Origin: Bacillota bacterium
Lineage (GTDB): Bacteria > Bacillota > Clostridia > Oscillospirales > Acutalibacteraceae
Length of the DNA stretch: 17,095 bases
Assembly: GCA_023460155.1 (NCBI GenBank)
Contig: JAEWRF010000030.1
Coordinates: 1 to 17,095, forward strand
Direction of reading: 5' to 3'
Position numbers and translations under genes: made by a program. Numbering within the stretch: position 1 is the first letter of the stretch; every line of letters begins with the position of its first letter. Shown one piece after another: positions 5,405 through 13,134 of this stretch. Under the pieces are notes generated by a model. It was not told the origin of the DNA, ran no database searches, and saw only the letters and a list, made by a program, of their open reading frames with translations.

Positions 5405-5448
5405 CTATGATCACCATCGTTATGTTTGGAATCATTCGAATGTCACTG

Positions 5449-5676
5449 TTACTCTTTTTCTTTTGTGGCTTCAATAGATTTCAAGCAAACGTGCGGCACT
5501 TTGTAAGCCTTGAGTGTCGAAATTACGCGAAAATCGGAATTTAGCGGATACTCTTTCGTTAAAATATCATCCCCGGAAACTGATATCAGGCCGGTATTTG
5601 AACGATACTCAACTCTTGTGACATGCGTGTAATCATGAAAATGGTTGCCAGAATAAATGAATTTTAGACTATAAAT
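5449..5676 (-). CDS. Small protein of unknown function with an ATT in the start position
   Basis: An open frame of 75 codons has no ATG, GTG or TTG near its beginning but has AAAGGAAGG eight bases before an ATT at 5674-5676. The product would read (I/M)YSLKFIYSGNHFHDYTHV, then TRVEYRSNTGLISVSGDDIL, TKEYPLNSDFRVIS and CLKSIEATKEKE. It looks like a soluble small beta-strand protein with no membrane segment. A near-consensus promoter (5699-5732) and a good terminator (5371-5404) bracket it, which argues that it is or was a real gene. Either it uses a rare ATT start or its ATG has mutated and the gene is dying. It follows the frameshifted gene at 5726-5979 on the same strand. Confidence 0.55.
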   Translation of the reverse strand: MYSLKFIYSGNHFHDYTHVTRVEYRSNTGLISVSGDDILTKEYPLNSDFRVISTLKAYKVPHVCLKSIEATKEKE

Positions 5677-5698
5677 AGCTCTCGCCTTCCTTTACTGT

Positions 5699-5732
5699 AT
5701 TATATTATACTCTTAAAAAAGCAATTTAACAA
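5699..5732 (-). promoter_or_regulatory. Sigma-A promoter of the 75-codon gene
   Basis: On the minus strand, -35 TTGTTA (5727-5732) is followed after 17 bp by -10 TATAAT (5704-5709). A second overlapping TATAAT lies at 5699-5704. The -35 box overlaps the TAA that would end the preceding frameshifted gene. Confidence 0.7.
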
Positions 5733-5979
5733 GGAAGGGAATGCAGAGAGTCCATAAGGGCTTCGATATAGACTGTGAAAAGATCTTCAATCAGTCCAAG
5801 TAATCTTGCCCTTTCGATTTATCTCCAACAAAGCTGTCGCTCAGATTACAATCCGCATTACCGCACGACGAGTCGCCGCAGGCTCTTATCGCGGGGCCAT
5901 GAGGAAAGTATTGAATGCGTATTGAAACATATTTATTTAAGAAGTTGCAATGTTTGCCTAATGTCTTATCATTAACCAT
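5726..5979 (-). pseudogene. Small cysteine-containing gene broken by a one-base frameshift
   Basis: ATG at 5979, with AAGGGG upstream and an extended -10 promoter at 6003-6011, opens MVNDKTLGKHCNFLNKYVSI and continues with four cysteines (11, 34, 39, 44; RACGDSSCGNADCNLSD), but this frame stops at 5791 after 62 residues. A second frame begins exactly at an AAA run (5818-5820) and encodes an amphipathic helix (IERARLLGLIEDLFTVYIEA, then LMDSLHSLPC), ending at 5726. Adding one A to the run would fuse the two halves into an 84-aa protein. I read this as a single gene with a one-base deletion, or a sequencing error in the homopolymer. The function is unknown. Confidence 0.5.
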
Positions 5980-6002
5980 ATTGATCTAATCCCCTTTTTA
6001 TT

Positions 6003-6011
6003 ATTATAGCA
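6003..6011 (-). promoter_or_regulatory. Extended -10 promoter of the frameshifted small gene
   Basis: The minus strand reads TGCTATAAT, an extended -10 element, 24 bases before the ATG at 5979. No convincing -35 is present. The flanking 6012-6170 stretch is AT-rich, and I see no gene in it. Confidence 0.5.
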
Positions 6012-6176
6012 CATAATTAGATGAAACTCAGCGATAAGCATTAATTTTTATCCAATTAGTAAAATTTTAATAGTTTTAAACAGTTTCAACCAAGTTATCA
6101 ACATGTTGTGATTGACAAATTCCGATCAACAATATTTTGAATGCTAACTGTGGCGTCCATTTTTATGCCCAACATA

Positions 6177-6237
6177 GCGTGGCACCTGCCGAATTACAGA
6201 TGCCACGCCGACATAGAGGGATTATTATCCTATGTCG
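6177..6237. repeat. Pair of adjacent perfect hairpins next to repeat copy 2
   Basis: GCGTGGCA (6177-6184) pairs with TGCCACGC (6201-6208). Directly abutting it, CGACATAG (6209-6216) pairs with CTATGTCG (6230-6237). Both stems are eight perfect base pairs. They end seven bases before the cotJC-tail repeat copy begins. They could be a REP-like element, the end of a lost mobile element, or an RNA structure. Confidence 0.6.
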
Positions 6238-6243
6238 CGGCGC

Positions 6244-6340
6244 ACCCCGGAACGCAAAGCGGCAAGATAGGCTTCTCCCTATCGTCCGCATCAAAAAAGC
6301 AACCCGCAATCCGAAAAACGGATTTGCAAGCTGCTTTTTA
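6244..6340 (+). repeat. Direct repeat copy 2: detached cotJC tail plus terminator
   Basis: This second copy starts abruptly at ACCCCGGAACGC, with no cotJC sequence before it, directly after a pair of hairpins. It retains the cotJC stop (CAAGATAG) and the terminator (about 6294-6338: AAAAAAGCAAC, inner AATCCG/CGGATT, GCTGCTTTTT). In its present position the terminator probably ends transcription of the 287-aa gene at 6396-7259 on the minus strand. Confidence 0.85.
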
Positions 6341-6395
6341 TTTGGTCATCGCAGGTCTGAAAGGATGCATTATAAACAAAATATTAGGATGGACT

Positions 6396-7259
6396 TTACA
6401 CTTTAATATCAAGAGAATCAAACATATGGTACATCCATTTCGGAGGATCTGTAATATTGGTGGTAAGCGCAACGCAATGCGGGGTATATTTCGGGTCAAG
6501 CCCGTATTCCTTACCGAAAATATTGAGAATCCAATCGTCCATTTGCTCCGGAGTATCGTCCGGTTTCGGGTATCCGATAATTGGGCTTCCGTATGCCGAA
6601 TCGATAATATCCGAAATCTGATCCGTTATTTTGTCAAGGCTGCCTTCATACTTGTTCAAAGCATCCATCATCTGCCCGCTTGTCATGTCGGCGAAGCCCT
6701 TCAGATCCAAATTCTCCCGCGGAGCATCGGAAAACATATTGCTCAAAAGCTGAAGCACATAACTGGTATCGCTTTGTAAAGTTGCTCCCTTATATCCGGA
6801 ATGGGCTAAATCAAGAAGATATTCCGGGTGATCTACGAAGGAAGTATCCAGCACGGGATTTTTATTTACGAGCCACTTTCGTATCACGCTTGCGTATTGT
6901 GAATTTGCCTCCCGGGCATCCGCCGAAAGAGTTGGATCCTGCGAAAGCTCTTCCCGATTCTGTAAGGCAAGCACGGCAGTCTTTGCCGTTTCCGCCTCGT
7001 TTTCGTCAACACTCAACCCAAAGAAAGCCCTTGCAAGTTCGGCTGGAACATAATTCGCGGGTCTTCTTCCATTGTACGGTGCCGGCTGATCGACTTGCTT
7101 CGGCACCTGGGCCTTGGTTGGTCCTACTGAGCTTTTGACGGTAGGAATTCGGCTCCATATCTCTTCCCGCTCATCACCGGTCATGGAATTCCAGTTTTGA
7201 CCCGGTTGTAAATAGGCAGACAGAATACTGCTGAGATTACACGAAATCGTCATAAACAC
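6396..7259 (-). CDS. Protein of unknown function, start uncertain, possibly 5'-truncated
   Basis: This open frame of 287 codons is read from a GTG at 7259 that has no ribosome binding site. The protein is soluble and largely helical, with a Pro-rich segment (~40-65: QVPKQVDQPAPYNGRRP) and tracts such as YVPAELARAFFGLS, NSQYASVIRKWL and DDWILNIFGKEYGL. I do not recognise a family. The same frame is open back to TAA at 7311-7313, which follows ATG-AAA-AGG at 7314-7322, so an upstream start is blocked by a stop at codon 4. The residues just upstream (HKWNGAPVF) look protein-like, suggesting a lost N-terminus. Internal ATGs, for example before TGDEREEIW, are alternative starts. It lies between the second cotJC terminator copy and ade. 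Confidence 0.55.
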   Translation of the reverse strand: MFMTISCNLSSILSAYLQPGQNWNSMTGDEREEIWSRIPTVKSSVGPTKAQVPKQVDQPAPYNGRRPANYVPAELARAFFGLSVDENEAETAKTAVLALQNREELSQDPTLSADAREANSQYASVIRKWLVNKNPVLDTSFVDHPEYLLDLAHSGYKGATLQSDTSYVLQLLSNMFSDAPRENLDLKGFADMTSGQMMDALNKYEGSLDKITDQISDIIDSAYGSPIIGYPKPDDTPEQMDDWILNIFGKEYGLDPKYTPHCVALTTNITDPPKWMYHMFDSLDIKV

Positions 7260-7450
7260 CGGCGCCCCATTCCATTTGTGAGAATAGTGTCTGGGTAATC
7301 TTCCTCGATGTTACCTTTTCATGATTTGCAGTTGATTGCCCGCTATAAAGGCTTTTTGTTAAAATCAGCTTACAATTTCCGTATCGGGATTTTCAGTTCA
7401 ATATTTAAAGAATTCACAGAATGTTCACAGTTCTTTTTTCGAACCGATCC

Positions 7451-9250
7451 TCATTCGTTTTCCACAAACAGCGGCACAAAGCGGAAGGTGGTGCAGTCTA
7501 CCAGACCGCGGTCCGTAAGGCGCAGCTCCGGCAGACAGGCCAGTGGGATCAGCGCCATGGTCATGAACGGCGACACCATGCTGCAGCCGATCTGCTGCCA
7601 CGCTTCGCCCAGCTTTTCCACAATGTCGCTCATCTCCTCGAGCGGCTTGTCGTTCATCAGCCCGGCAATCGGAAGCGGAACCGTGCCCAGCACCTTTCCG
7701 TTCTGCACGGCCGTCATGCCGCCCCCGCACTGAATCAGGGTGTTTGCTGCAATCGCCATATCTTCGTCGTTGGTTCCAATCACAAGCAGATTGTGCGCGT
7801 CATGGGCAACCGTGGAGGCCATTGCGCCGCACTTGATTCCGAAGCCCTTCACAAATCCGAAGCCGACCTTTCCGGTCTCATGGTGACGTTCGAATACTGC
7901 TGTTTTCAGGACATCCTGCTGCGGATCGGACTGGACGAGCCCGCCGGAAACAGCGAGTTTGACATGACGCTCAAACGAACCGACCCGTGCCGGAATGACC
8001 TCGATTACGCGCGCGGTCACCTCTTCCCCGTCCGCGGGGATCCGGAACGACTCCGGCGTGATGGCATCCCGCACGTGCATGGAATGCATGGCCCAATCCG
8101 GGTAATGATAGGGTTCAAAAGTTCGCGTCATCGCGCCGTTCTCCGCCACCGTCTCGCCGTCGATCAGGACCCGGGTAATATCGATTTTTGCGAGGTCGCC
8201 GATAAAGACGATATCCGCGCATTTTCCCGGCGTGAGGGAACCGAGATCCTGGTCCATCCGGAAGCACTGCGCGCAGTTAATCGTCACCATCTGGATGGCG
8301 GTAACGGCGTCGATTCCCTCTTCCACGGCGCGCCGGACAATATGGTCGAGGTGTCCGTTCGTTCTCAGGGTATAGGGATGCGTGTCGTCGGAAATCAGGA
8401 CGGCAAAACGGGTGTCGACTTTATGCTCGGTAACGCTCTTTGCCACTTCGTGCAGGTCGTGCCATGCGGAGCCTTCCCGGAACATGGAATACATGCCCAG
8501 ACGCATTTTTTCGAGTGCGTCCTCCATGCGCGTGGACTCGTGGCAGCAGCGCACGCCGGAAGCGATATAGGCGTTCAGGCCCTTCCCCGTCTCCGGCATG
8601 GAGTAATGGCCGGTTACGACCTTATCCGCCTTGAGCGTTTCCCCAATTTCATTGTGCGTATGTTCGTCCGAGAACAGCACGCCGGGGAAGTTCATCATCT
8701 CGCCCAGCCCGACCACACTGTCCCATTTCATTGTCTCCGCGATTTCCTCCGGACCGATAGAGGAGCCGGTGTCTTCGAAACCGGGGACCGCAGGAACACA
8801 GGAAGGCGTCGTGACCATTGTTTTCAGAGGAGTGCGCTTCGAGTCCTCAATCATGCATTTGACGCCTTCCAAGCCCAGAACGTTGCAGATTTCGTGGGGA
8901 TCCATGTAAATGCCGACGGTTCCGTGCGGCACGACCGCGCGGGCGTATTCACCCACGCCCATCATGGAAGATTCCACGTGAATGTGCCCGTCCATAAAGC
9001 CCGGAGCAAGGTAGCATCCGCCCGCGTCGATGACCTTGGTGCCTTCGCCGATGCAGTGTTTGGCATCTCCGACCAGAGCAATTCTTCCGCACGCGATAGC
9101 GACGTCCGTGCCCGGAAGAATTTCGCCGGTGCACACGTTGATCAGCTTTGCGTTTGTGATAACGGTTTCGGCCGGCTGCGTTCCCTGAGCAACCGCGGCC
9201 AGGGTCCGGCTGCATTCCCACAGCGGCATTTTGCAGAACTTATTGACCAC
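7451..9250 (-). CDS. ade: Adenine deaminase
   Basis: This 599-aa metal-dependent amidohydrolase converts adenine to hypoxanthine and ammonia in purine salvage. Its length and order of motifs fit the Ade/AdeC family: FMDGHIHVESS (H89, H91 as metal ligands, E93), MDPHE at 116-120, GLGEMM at 181-186, GHYSMPE at 214-220, CCHES near 235-239 and SDDTHPYTL at 287-295, followed by the C-terminal beta-rich domain with GGGMT and PLPIAGLM motifs. The start is GTG at 9250, with GGGAGG seven bases before it. It is the last gene of the transporter/M20 operon, 60 bp after the M20 stop. No obvious terminator follows before the 287-aa gene. A 58-bp relic of its 3' end lies at 4780-4837. Related family members act on other 6-aminopurines, so substrate specificity is not certain. 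Confidence 0.93.
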   Translation of the reverse strand: MVNKFCKMPLWECSRTLAAVAQGTQPAETVITNAKLINVCTGEILPGTDVAIACGRIALVGDAKHCIGEGTKVIDAGGCYLAPGFMDGHIHVESSMMGVGEYARAVVPHGTVGIYMDPHEICNVLGLEGVKCMIEDSKRTPLKTMVTTPSCVPAVPGFEDTGSSIGPEEIAETMKWDSVVGLGEMMNFPGVLFSDEHTHNEIGETLKADKVVTGHYSMPETGKGLNAYIASGVRCCHESTRMEDALEKMRLGMYSMFREGSAWHDLHEVAKSVTEHKVDTRFAVLISDDTHPYTLRTNGHLDHIVRRAVEEGIDAVTAIQMVTINCAQCFRMDQDLGSLTPGKCADIVFIGDLAKIDITRVLIDGETVAENGAMTRTFEPYHYPDWAMHSMHVRDAITPESFRIPADGEEVTARVIEVIPARVGSFERHVKLAVSGGLVQSDPQQDVLKTAVFERHHETGKVGFGFVKGFGIKCGAMASTVAHDAHNLLVIGTNDEDMAIAANTLIQCGGGMTAVQNGKVLGTVPLPIAGLMNDKPLEEMSDIVEKLGEAWQQIGCSMVSPFMTMALIPLACLPELRLTDRGLVDCTTFRFVPLFVENE

Positions 9251-9283
9251 AATGATACCTCCCGTAGATTTGTATTTCGATAT

Positions 9284-9343
9284 CCGGCGGAGAAAAATCC
9301 CCGCCGGTTTTTACCTTTCCACCGCCGGCTGAACGTCCGGCGG
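9284..9343. repeat. Two GC-rich hairpins at the M20/ade junction
   Basis: CCGGCGG (9284-9290) pairs with CCGCCGG (9301-9307), followed on the plus strand by TTTTT. CCGCCGG (9322-9328) pairs with CCGGCGG (9337-9343) inside the last M20 codons. The same heptamer and its complement thus occur four times in 60 bp. The first hairpin has a terminator shape only in the direction antisense to the operon. On the mRNA both could affect stability or ade expression. Confidence 0.55.
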
Positions 9344-10735
9344 AATCGGACATACATATTCGGCGTCTCCGGTCTTTTCCCGCAGTTCGTTCTTCGCCTC
9401 TTCCAACGCCCCGGGTGACTGCATCAGCTCGATCGCCGTCATGGCGAGCACCTTGCCCGCCAGAAGCATTCCCTTATGGAAATGGCCGGACTTGCCCTGT
9501 GCCACCATCTGCCACGAATGCTCCGCGGTTCCGATGGCCTCGGTCGCGCCGAGCAGTTGCGCGGTCGGAATCACATAGCTGATGTCGCCCATGTCGGCTG
9601 AAAACGTGGCGTAGCTCCCTTCGTGGGAAACATAGGGCGGAATGCGGTCGGCATACGCCTGATTCCGCACGGAGCGGACAAATCCGGCGGGCAGGTCGTG
9701 CAGGCTCTGGTCCACGTCCCGCTCCGTCATGGTTTCGCGGAATTTACGTCCCTCTTCCTGTTCTTCCTCAGTGAGCGAAGGAACTCCGAAAAGCTCCAGA
9801 TTCTTTTGAATCATCCGATTCAGCGTATTGCTCACCACAAAATCAGAAATGGCGTTGTCAAAAACCATCTCGCACTCGGTTTCCGTCATCAGAGCCGCGC
9901 CCTGAGCTATTTTTTTAAGGCGCTCAAAGATTTCCTGCGCCTGTGCAATTTTCGGCGCGCGGATTCCGTAGTACACGGCGGCGTGAGCCGGAACGATATT
10001 GGGGGATTTCCCGCCCGGATCCGTGATGGCGTAATGAATTCTCGCGTCAGAGATGACGTGCTCCCGCAGATAATTCGCTCCCACGTCCATCAGTTCCACC
10101 GCGTCGAGGGCGCTGCGGCCGAGCTCCGGAGAACCGCCCGCGTGCGAACTGATGCCGCGAAACTTAAAATATGCCTGAATCATGGCGAGCGTTCCCCGGT
10201 TGAGGGGCATGTTGACCACGCCGGGATGCCAGGTCAGCGCGGCGTCGATTCCGTCGAACGCACCTTCCCGCATCATAAATACCTTTCCGGCCCCGGTTTC
10301 CTCCGCCGGGCAGCCGTAATAACAGATCGTCCCTTCCCCTGGGTGCTTTTCCAGCCAGTCCTTTACGGCAACCGCGGCGGCGAGGGCGCCGACCCCAAGG
10401 CCGTTGTGTCCGCAGCCGTGGCCGTTGCCGTCTTCCTGAAGGGGCTGCCGTTCGGTACATCCCGCCTTCTGGCTCATATTGCGGAGCGCGTCGAATTCAC
10501 CGAGCAGAGCGATTTTCGGGCTGCCGCTCCCGTATTCCCCAACGAAGGCGGTTTTGATGCCCGCAACATTCTCCGTGACCCGGAAGCCCTCGCGCTCCAG
10601 AATTTCCGTCAGCACGCGGGCCGACCGGAATTCCTCGTACTTTGTTTCGGCAAGCCCCCAGATCGCGTCACTTGCACCGGTCAGCATTTCCCGCCTCTTC
10701 TCGACAGAATCGGAAATTTCAATTTTATCAGTCAA
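9311..10735 (-). CDS. M20 family amidohydrolase, AbgB-like
   Basis: The product is a cytoplasmic zinc-dependent amide hydrolase of peptidase family M20, closest in pattern to AbgB (p-aminobenzoyl-glutamate utilization) proteins. Signature segments are GHGCGHNGLGVGALAAA (metal ligands), CPAEETGAGKVFM (catalytic Glu pair), TWHPGVVN, SSHAGGSPELGRSALDA in the dimerization domain, and AEHSWQMVAQGKSGHFHKGM at the C-terminal metal site. I chose TTG at 10735, with AAAGGGG upstream, giving 474 aa; an open frame continues 15 codons further but through a hairpin. The gene lies between the binding-protein gene and ade in one operon, so it probably acts on the imported compound, releasing a product used by the cell. 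The exact substrate is unknown. Confidence 0.88.
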   Translation of the reverse strand: MTDKIEISDSVEKRREMLTGASDAIWGLAETKYEEFRSARVLTEILEREGFRVTENVAGIKTAFVGEYGSGSPKIALLGEFDALRNMSQKAGCTERQPLQEDGNGHGCGHNGLGVGALAAAVAVKDWLEKHPGEGTICYYGCPAEETGAGKVFMMREGAFDGIDAALTWHPGVVNMPLNRGTLAMIQAYFKFRGISSHAGGSPELGRSALDAVELMDVGANYLREHVISDARIHYAITDPGGKSPNIVPAHAAVYYGIRAPKIAQAQEIFERLKKIAQGAALMTETECEMVFDNAISDFVVSNTLNRMIQKNLELFGVPSLTEEEQEEGRKFRETMTERDVDQSLHDLPAGFVRSVRNQAYADRIPPYVSHEGSYATFSADMGDISYVIPTAQLLGATEAIGTAEHSWQMVAQGKSGHFHKGMLLAGKVLAMTAIELMQSPGALEEAKNELREKTGDAEYVCPIPPDVQPAVER

Positions 10736-10757
10736 TCCTATTCGCCCCTTTGCTTTT

Positions 10758-10799
10758 GATAACAGGCCTGCTCGCGTCAAGGCGTGCAGGCCTGTTATC
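10758..10799. terminator. Perfect 14-bp hairpin between the binding-protein and M20 genes
   Basis: GATAACAGGCCTGC (10758-10771) and GCAGGCCTGTTATC (10786-10799) are perfectly complementary with a 14-base loop. There is no U-run after the stem on the minus strand, so it is more likely an mRNA-stabilising or attenuating structure than a full terminator. Such hairpins after the binding-protein gene commonly keep its message more abundant than the rest of an ABC operon. Confidence 0.65.
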
Positions 10800-10821
10800 T
10801 CATTCCATTCGAGCCGTGTTT

Positions 10822-11952
10822 TTACTTGGAAACCGCAACGTTCTTCTGGAAGGTTTCCACCCAGTCCGCCTTATTCGAATTGACGTAGGACCAGTCAAAG
10901 GTCTTGAGGGCATCCGCCTGGCTCTGCCCGAAAACGAGGTATTTCTTCTGTGCATCAGGCATAGTGGCGTTCTTGCTCGTCGGAGCTTCGTTCATTGTGC
11001 CGGCAATCTGGCTCTGAACTTTGTCGCTGAGCATATAGTTAACGAACAGCTGAGCCAGCTTTTCGTTTTTGCCGTTCTTAACCACGTTAACGGTTGCAGC
11101 GGCGGAGAAATCTCCCTCTTTCGGATCCACCCACTTGATGTTCAGGCCCGACTTTGTAAGGGCAGGCATATTCATGTCCATGAACAGAGCGGCATCGATG
11201 TCGCCGGTGGAGAATGCTTTTGTGACGTCGGCACTGGTTGTGTACCACAGATTGACGTTGCCCTTCTTGCTCTCAAGAAACTTAAAGGCGGCATCTGTAT
11301 TCTTCTCGTCGCCGGAAAGATCCTTAGCAAGCGTCATCAGCAGGTAAGGACCAGCGGTGGAAGTCATGTCGGGAAGCGCAACCTTGCCTTTTAAGGCATC
11401 GCTGAAAAGATCCTGATAGGAAGTCGGCGCGGTTTTCACTTTGTCCGCGTTGTACATGATGCCGTAGCGGACCACCGAATAGGCCGGGCCGTAGCCGTCC
11501 TTATTGCCTGCAAAGGTGTAGAGGTTCGGAAGGTTCGTCACCACATTCGTGTCGATCTTATCAAACAGGCCCTTGCGGTTTCCCTGATCGGCAAAGCTGT
11601 CGGTCAGCAGCGCAACGTCGATCTTGGGGTTATTCTTCTGCGCCGTCAGCTTGTTCAAACGCTCGGAGTTGCCGCTCGTTTCATCGGTGACAACGGTGCA
11701 TCCGTACTGGCTTTCAAAATCCTTGGAGATTTTTTTCAGGCTTGCTGCAGAAAAGCCCCACGTGGCGACAACCAACTGAGCGCCCTTATAGGAGGCATTC
11801 CCGGACGTACTGCCCGCAGAGGATGCGGCGGGGGCAGCGGAGGCAGCCGCGGAGGACGAGCTCCCTGCATTGGAACTGCTGCAGCCGGCAAAAGCCGACA
11901 GGACCATGGCGGCAGCCAAGGTGCATGCCGACATCTTCTTTGCAAATTTCAT
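10822..11952 (-). CDS. PotD-like ABC transporter substrate-binding lipoprotein
   Basis: This 376-aa extracytoplasmic binding protein is anchored by lipid. The signal peptide (MKFAKKMSACTLAAAMVLSA) ends in a lipobox with Cys24 (FAGC), followed by a Ser/Ala/Gly linker to about residue 50. The mature part has the periplasmic-binding-protein-II layout of the spermidine/putrescine and iron(III) group: LVVATWGFSAASLKKI, the FESQYGCTVV beginning, KIDVALLTDSFADQG, YSVVRYGIMYNADKV and LPDMTSTAGPYLLM. The ATG at 11952 gives a canonical signal peptide, although its ribosome binding site is weak. It follows the ATPase gene by 64 bp and sits between hairpins. The ligand cannot be deduced; the operon context suggests a nitrogenous compound rather than assuming a polyamine. 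Confidence 0.9.
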   Translation of the reverse strand: MKFAKKMSACTLAAAMVLSAFAGCSSSNAGSSSSAAASAAPAASSAGSTSGNASYKGAQLVVATWGFSAASLKKISKDFESQYGCTVVTDETSGNSERLNKLTAQKNNPKIDVALLTDSFADQGNRKGLFDKIDTNVVTNLPNLYTFAGNKDGYGPAYSVVRYGIMYNADKVKTAPTSYQDLFSDALKGKVALPDMTSTAGPYLLMTLAKDLSGDEKNTDAAFKFLESKKGNVNLWYTTSADVTKAFSTGDIDAALFMDMNMPALTKSGLNIKWVDPKEGDFSAAATVNVVKNGKNEKLAQLFVNYMLSDKVQSQIAGTMNEAPTSKNATMPDAQKKYLVFGQSQADALKTFDWSYVNSNKADWVETFQKNVAVSK

Positions 11953-11993
11953 CAAACTCAACACTCGCTTTTCACAAAAATTATTTATGAAAT

Positions 11994-12008
11994 CGCGGCC
12001 AGGCCGCG
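11994..12008. repeat. Short GC palindrome between the ATPase and binding-protein genes
   Basis: CGCGGCC and GGCCGCG flank a single A, giving a compact palindrome upstream of the weak binding-protein ribosome binding site. A real hairpin would use a larger loop and a 5-6 bp stem. Together with the 10758-10799 hairpin it brackets the binding-protein transcript. Confidence 0.4.
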
Positions 12009-12016
12009 CTTCACAT

Positions 12017-13090
12017 TCAACCGTTTTCCAAAAAAATCCGAAGCCCGTCCGGCTCCAGCGACACACTGACAGGTTGCCCGACTTTCAGTTGGACATCCCT
12101 GTGAAGGTTGATAAACAGCGGAGACTCAAACACTCCGCTCACCTCCAGCCGGGTTGTCGTGCCCTTATAGATCAGGGATGTTATAGTGCCCGTATAAACG
12201 TTCGCCCCTTCGGCCTCTCCCTCATGCACCGAGATATTTTCCGGACGAATGGTCAGAACCGCCTTTGCTCCTTCCGGGAAGGAACTCCCCTCCGGACACG
12301 GAACCCGAATCTGCTTTCCCGCGGACTCAACGACAGCCTCAGCCTGCGTTTTGGCGGTCAGCGTGCCGTGAATGAAGTTGGAAAAGCCCATAAAATCCGC
12401 AACGAACAGGTCCTTTGGGAAACCGAACACCTCTTTCGGGTCTCCGATCTGATGGATCTTCCCCGCTTCCATGACCACGATTTCATCGGCGAGTGAAATT
12501 GCTTCCTCCTGGTCGTGCGTAACAATAATCGTGGTGATTTTAAGCTCCCGCTGAATCCTCTTGATCTCCTCCTGCATTTCAACCCGCAGCTTAGCGTCGA
12601 GGTTGGAAAGCGGTTCGTCGAGCAAAAGAAGCGAGGGCTGCGTCACGAGCGCCCGCGCCAGCGCAACACGCTGCTGCTGGCCGCCCGAAAGCTCCCGCGG
12701 ATACCGTTTTTCCATTCCCTGAAGCTTTACGAGTGCGATCATATCCGTCACTTTTCGGCGGATTTCCGCCTTCGGCAGCTTGCGCGTCTTCAGGCCGAAT
12801 GCGATATTGTCAAACGCCGTCATATGCGGGAACAGCGCGTAATTCTGAAAAAACACGCCGATGTTGCGTTTATAGGGCGGAATTTTGCCGATATCGTGCC
12901 CGTCGATCCGGATCGAGCCGCCGGTCGGACTGGTAAAACCCGCAATCATGCGCAAAGTTGTCGTCTTTCCGCAGCCGCTGCCGCCCAGAAGGGCGATCAT
13001 TTTCCCGTCCTGAACCGAAAACGATATCTCGTTTACCGCAGTAAAATCGCCGAATTTTTTAGTCAGATTGGAGATGATCAGTTCCGCCAT
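12017..13090 (-). CDS. PotA-like ABC transporter ATP-binding protein
   Basis: This 357-aa cytoplasmic ATPase energises the importer. It shows Walker A GGSGCGKTT (36-44), the Q-loop around FFQNYALFPHMT (Q82), signature LSGGQQQRVALARAL (134-148), Walker B LLLLDEPLSNLD (154-165) and the switch histidine in VTHDQEEA (H192). The C-terminal 120 residues form a TOBE-type domain (IRPENISVHEGE, IYKGTTTRLEVSG), as in PotA and other polyamine, iron(III) and sulfate importers. ATG at 13090 is preceded by AAAGGG seven bases away. It lies 44 bp after the second permease stop. All catalytic motifs are intact. Confidence 0.95.
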   Translation of the reverse strand: MAELIISNLTKKFGDFTAVNEISFSVQDGKMIALLGGSGCGKTTTLRMIAGFTSPTGGSIRIDGHDIGKIPPYKRNIGVFFQNYALFPHMTAFDNIAFGLKTRKLPKAEIRRKVTDMIALVKLQGMEKRYPRELSGGQQQRVALARALVTQPSLLLLDEPLSNLDAKLRVEMQEEIKRIQRELKITTIIVTHDQEEAISLADEIVVMEAGKIHQIGDPKEVFGFPKDLFVADFMGFSNFIHGTLTAKTQAEAVVESAGKQIRVPCPEGSSFPEGAKAVLTIRPENISVHEGEAEGANVYTGTITSLIYKGTTTRLEVSGVFESPLFINLHRDVQLKVGQPVSVSLEPDGLRIFLENG

Positions 13091-13134
13091 AGTACGACCC
13101 TTTCTTTTTCTGCATTGATAACGAAAGCACCCGG

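Noticed and set aside
6141..6779. A 212-codon plus-strand frame across repeat copy 2
   Set aside because: It runs through hairpins, a terminator and the antisense of the 287-aa gene, and it lacks a ribosome binding site.
7421..9418. A 665-codon open frame on the plus strand opposite ade
   Set aside because: It is antisense to the adenine deaminase, whose family motifs are unmistakable. The plus frame is His/Arg-rich and domain-free, as expected for a shadow of GC-rich codons.
9623..10759. A 378-codon plus-strand frame opposite the M20 gene
   Set aside because: It shows no domain, and the minus strand carries all M20 metal-site motifs.
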